Shown here in pieces: positions 61,164-64,000 of a stretch of 64,000 bases of DNA. The notes below the pieces were generated by a model. That model did not search any database. It saw only the letters and a program-made list of their open reading frames with translations, and had not been told where the DNA came from. The translations under genes were made by a program, and so were the position numbers. Positions within the stretch are counted from its first letter, which is position 1. Each line of letters begins with the position of its first letter. The DNA is taken from positions 1 to 64,000 of the forward strand of contig JAKARB010000010.1 of the NCBI GenBank assembly GCA_021819435.1, written 5' to 3'. This DNA is from Pseudomonadota bacterium (GTDB taxonomy: Bacteria > Pseudomonadota > Gammaproteobacteria > Burkholderiales > Burkholderiaceae_C).

Positions 61164-63571
61164 AGCCGCGCATGAAACCAGGCCTGATGAGCCCGACCTC
61201 GTGGGGCGGCCCCGCCATGAGCGAGGGCGTTGACCGCAGCCGCCGCCGCTTCCTGCTGGCTGGTGCCGCGCTGGGCGGCGGCCTGTTGGTGGGCTGTGGT
61301 GCGCCCACGCCCGAAGACCGCCTGGGCGGCCCCGACGTGCTGCCCGTGCGCGAAGGCCATGTCGCCCTCAACGGCTGGGTGCGCATCGCGCGCGATGGCA
61401 CCGTGACCGTGGCCGTGCCGCGAGCCGAGATGGGGCAGGGCGTGTTCACCGCGCTGCCGCTGCTGCTGGCCGAAGAACTCGACGCCGATTGGGACGACGT
61501 GCGCGCCGAGCCCGCACCGGTTGATCGCATTTACGCCAACCAGGCCATGATGCTCAATGCGCTGCCCTTCGGGGTCGAGGAAGACGGCTGGTTGGTGCGC
61601 GCCAGCTCGGCCATGATGGAGCGCCTGGGCAGCGTGCTGTCGCTGCAAGCCACGGGTGGCTCCAGCAGCATCCGCGATGCCTGGTGCCCCTTGCGAGTGG
61701 CCGGCGCCACCGCGCGCGCCATGCTCGTGCAGGCGGCGGCCCAACGCTGGCAGGTCGAGTTCTCGGCTTGCCGCACCGATGCGGGCCACGTCATCCACCC
61801 GGATGGACAGCGCAAGCTGGGTTATGGAGAGCTCGCCACCGAGGCCGCCAAACTGCCACCTCCCGCGCACGTCCGCCTGAAGGACCCGAAGCAGTTTCGC
61901 CTCATCGGCCACGCCGCGCCGCGCCAGGACATCCCGGCCAAGGTCAATGGCTCGGCGGTGTTCGGCATCGACGTGCGCGTGCCGGGCATGGTCTACGCCT
62001 CGCTGATCCAGGCGCCGGTGTTTGGCGCCGAGGTTGCCTCCTTCGATGGGGGTGAGGCGCTCAAGCAGCGCGGCGTCTTGCAGGTGATCCGCATCCCGCA
62101 CGCGGTGGCGGTCATCGCCGACAACTGGTGGCGCGCCAAGCAGGCGCGTGAGCTGGTCAAGGTGCAATGGACGGCCACGCCTCACGATGCCTATGCGAGC
62201 CAGGACCTGGCCCGCGCGGCTGACGAGGCCTTGCGCGATGGCTTCGGCATGCCCTATGTGATGCGGGGCGACGCAGAGGGACGCATCGAGCAGGCCCGGC
62301 AGGCCGTGGCCGGGCAAGCAGGTCAGTCAAGTTCGTCCCAGGCTCCGGCCGGCGGTCCGGGCCCGCGCCTGCTCGAAGCCCGCTACCACGCACCCCACGT
62401 TGCGCACGCCGCGCTGGAACCCATCAACTGCACAGCCCGCGTGCAAGAGGGCCGCGTCGAAGTCTGGGCCTCGACCCAGGTGGCCTCGCTGGCACGCTGG
62501 CGGGCCGCGCAAGTGGCCGGTGTCGACACCGAACAGGTCACCTTGCACCTGCCGTTGCTCGGCGGCGGTTTCGGGCGCCGGCTGGAGGTCGACATGGTGG
62601 AGCAGGCCGTTCGATTGGCCATGCAGACGCAAGGCAAGCCCGTGAAAATGGTGTGGACGCGCGAGGAGGACACCCAGCACGACTTTTATCGCCCGGCGGC
62701 CTGGGCCGATTTCCGCGCCGCGCTGGATGAACAGGGCCGCGTCATCGCCTGGCACAACCGCGTGGCCGCTCAGCCGCCCACCAACATGGCCATGGTGCGC
62801 CTGCTGCCCTGGGCCTCCACCAAGCTGCCAGACAAAAGCCAGATCGAGGGCGCTTTCGACGTGCCCTACGCCATCGAGCACATGAAGGTGCAGCAGTTGC
62901 AGCTCGAATCGCCCGTGCCGGTGGGCTACTGGCGCAGCGTGGGCCATTCGTACAACGCCTTCTTCACCGAATGCTTCGCCGACGAACTGGCCCACGCCGA
63001 GGGGGCCGACCCGGTGGCCTGGCGGCGTGCGCGGCTGGGCTCGCAGCCTCGCCATCGCGCCGTGCTCGACGAGGTGGCTCGCCGCGCGGGCTGGGGCACG
63101 CCATTGCCGCCTGGGCATGCGCGAGGCGTGGCCTTGCAGGGCAGTTTCGGCTCGATCTGCGCTCAGGTGGTCGAAGCCTCGATCGAGGGCGCCGAGGTGC
63201 GCGTGCACCGTGTCACCTGCGTCATCGATTGCGGCGTGGTGGTGCACCCCGACACGGTGATCGCGCAGATGCAAGGCGGCATCGTGTTCGCGTTGACGGC
63301 GGCCCTGTTCGGCGAGATCACCGTGTCCGAAGGACGTGTGCAGCAAAGCAGCTTCCCCGACCAGCCGCTGCTGTCGCTGGCGCGCACGCCACGCATCGAC
63401 GTGCACCTGATGCCGAGTGCGCACCCGCCAGGCGGCGTGGGCGAGCCGGGCGTGCCGCCGTTGGCCCCGGCGTTGGCCAATGCGCTGTTCGTGCTCACGG
63501 GCGAGCGGCTGCGCAGCCTGCCTCTGCGCCTGAAGCCTGGTGGGAACGATCCGGACACGGCGGTGTCGTGA
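61160..63571 (+). CDS. Molybdopterin-binding subunit of a molybdenum hydroxylase, IorB-like
   Basis: 803 residues. A Tat-type leader with [14 protein letters not shown] (about 28-41) suggests export folded; LVGCG following could also be a lipobox. The Mo-binding domain follows: [63 protein letters not shown] and the C-terminal [19 protein letters not shown] with the active-site Glu. Such enzymes oxidise N-heterocycles or aldehydes. No FAD subunit is needed in this type (cytochrome acceptor). Confidence 0.95.
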   Translation: MKPRMKPGLMSPTSWGGPAMSEGVDRSRRRFLLAGAALGGGLLVGCGAPTPEDRLGGPDVLPVREGHVALNGWVRIARDGTVTVAVPRAEMGQGVFTALPLLLAEELDADWDDVRAEPAPVDRIYANQAMMLNALPFGVEEDGWLVRASSAMMERLGSVLSLQATGGSSSIRDAWCPLRVAGATARAMLVQAAAQRWQVEFSACRTDAGHVIHPDGQRKLGYGELATEAAKLPPPAHVRLKDPKQFRLIGHAAPRQDIPAKVNGSAVFGIDVRVPGMVYASLIQAPVFGAEVASFDGGEALKQRGVLQVIRIPHAVAVIADNWWRAKQARELVKVQWTATPHDAYASQDLARAADEALRDGFGMPYVMRGDAEGRIEQARQAVAGQAGQSSSSQAPAGGPGPRLLEARYHAPHVAHAALEPINCTARVQEGRVEVWASTQVASLARWRAAQVAGVDTEQVTLHLPLLGGGFGRRLEVDMVEQAVRLAMQTQGKPVKMVWTREEDTQHDFYRPAAWADFRAALDEQGRVIAWHNRVAAQPPTNMAMVRLLPWASTKLPDKSQIEGAFDVPYAIEHMKVQQLQLESPVPVGYWRSVGHSYNAFFTECFADELAHAEGADPVAWRRARLGSQPRHRAVLDEVARRAGWGTPLPPGHARGVALQGSFGSICAQVVEASIEGAEVRVHRVTCVIDCGVVVHPDTVIAQMQGGIVFALTAALFGEITVSEGRVQQSSFPDQPLLSLARTPRIDVHLMPSAHPPGGVGEPGVPPLAPALANALFVLTGERLRSLPLRLKPGGNDPDTAVS

Positions 63572-64000
63572 GCCGCTGCACCGAACTGGGCGAGGCATCG
63601 GGAGGACCCGGTCTTTCTTCGCCCCGGGTTGTGGCCTTGGTGCTTGCTGCGGGCCGTGCCAGCCGCTTCGGCTCGGACAAGCGCCAGGCCCGCTTGCCCG
63701 ATGGCCGCTGTTTGCTGGAAGCGGTCTTGCAAACTCAGCGCGAAGCCTGTGATGACGTGCGCGTGCTCCTGCGCCCTGACGACGCGTGGGGCCGGGCGCT
63801 GTGCACCGAGCACGGTGCCGCATGGCTGACGGTGCCGGATGCCGACCGGGGCATGGGACGCACCCTGGCCGCAGGCCTGCGCGCGCTGATGAACGACGAA
63901 AGTTCGGTCGCAGGTGCCGCATCGTCGATGCCCGGTTTCGACGCCGCGCTCATGGTGCTGGCCGACATGCCCTGGGTTCAGACCGCCACGGTGAGGGCCC
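63568..64000 (+). CDS. MobA/MocA-like molybdenum cofactor nucleotidyltransferase (3' end outside window)
   Basis: A frame open to the window end, starting GTG 63568 in a GTGA overlap with the large subunit gene; 144 residues are visible. The motif VLAAGRASRFGSDKRQARLP and the later LMVLADMPWVQ are the NTP-transferase signatures of MocA/MobA-like proteins, which load CTP on Mo-molybdopterin. Such maturation enzymes are commonly encoded beside xanthine-oxidase-type genes. Confidence 0.9.
   Translation, partial: MSRCTELGEASGGPGLSSPRVVALVLAAGRASRFGSDKRQARLPDGRCLLEAVLQTQREACDDVRVLLRPDDAWGRALCTEHGAAWLTVPDADRGMGRTLAAGLRALMNDESSVAGAASSMPGFDAALMVLADMPWVQTATVRA

Noticed and set aside
62327-63922. 531-codon minus-strand open frame opposite the molybdenum hydroxylase
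   Set aside because: Antisense shadow of the IorB-like gene; no recognisable domain and Arg/His-rich composition.
1-64000. CRISPR arrays, tRNA or rRNA genes, complete insertion sequences
   Set aside because: None was seen on reading either strand; the only short repeats are the heptamer and 12-base arrays listed.

Overview
The window is a 64 kb piece of a high-GC beta-proteobacterial chromosome, most likely from the order Burkholderiales (Comamonadaceae or the Rubrivivax/Leptothrix/Aquabacterium group). This is inferred from the gene families: a PEP-CTERM protein, beta-class GSTs, CreA, SlyX, DUF1289, a NirBD/NasR-type locus, many LysR regulators, and Burkholderiales-style polymorphic toxins. 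I saw no rRNA, tRNA, CRISPR array, complete insertion sequence or phage.

Layout. (1) 1-4556: the C-terminal part of a giant polymorphic toxin cut by the window start, its overlapping probable immunity gene, and a large BNR/propeller-type lipoprotein. (2) 4681-23159: a continuous, single-strand, about 18.5 kb flagellar-type gene cluster (fliQ fliR flhB flhA / flgF flgG flgH flgI flgB flgC fliE fliF X fliH fliI fliJ Y flgD flgE fliM-like fliN fliO fliP fliA). It encodes the export gate, ATPase, MS ring, rod, P and L rings and hook, plus a FliA-type sigma factor. No flagellin, filament cap, hook-filament junction, stator, full-length FliG, FlgA, FlgJ, FlgM or chemotaxis gene lies in it. Where fliG would normally sit there is only a 160-residue protein, and the FliM-like protein is short with no visible CheY-binding N-terminus. 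This is the most unusual system in the window: it looks like a rod/hook-bearing flagellar secretion apparatus that has lost, or never had, its motor and filament. (3) 23297-46439: accessory metabolism and regulation: a MerR/AhpD-like pair, a LysR-controlled GST/tautomerase/SnoaL operon, a thioesterase, AraC and LysR regulators, an HCCA isomerase/CmcJ pair, a 1-Cys peroxiredoxin, a PEP-CTERM esterase-like protein, an SDR, a 7TM-GGDEF diguanylate cyclase, an FAH/metallo-beta-lactamase pair, a bestrophin-like channel, RidA, and assimilatory nitrite reductase nirBD with a NasR-type NIT-ANTAR regulator. (4) 46695-64000: small conserved proteins, a CPBP protease, an ECF sigma/mini anti-sigma pair, dctA, lrgAB, a GST/LysR divergon, an orphan PAAR-like protein, CreA, SlyX, an HD-GYP protein with a zinc ribbon, a fatty-acid hydroxylase, an APH-AAA fusion, and a TetR-controlled isoquinoline-oxidoreductase-like molybdenum hydroxylase (two subunits) followed by a MobA-like cytidylyltransferase cut by the window end.

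How parts work together. The flagellar genes overlap by ATGA/GTGA junctions in many places and look co-transcribed, probably under the sigma factor at their end. Several catabolic or stress operons have a divergent regulator and a palindrome in the shared promoter region. FAH-MBL, HCCA isomerase-CmcJ, nirBD, lrgAB and the IorA/IorB pair are tight operons.
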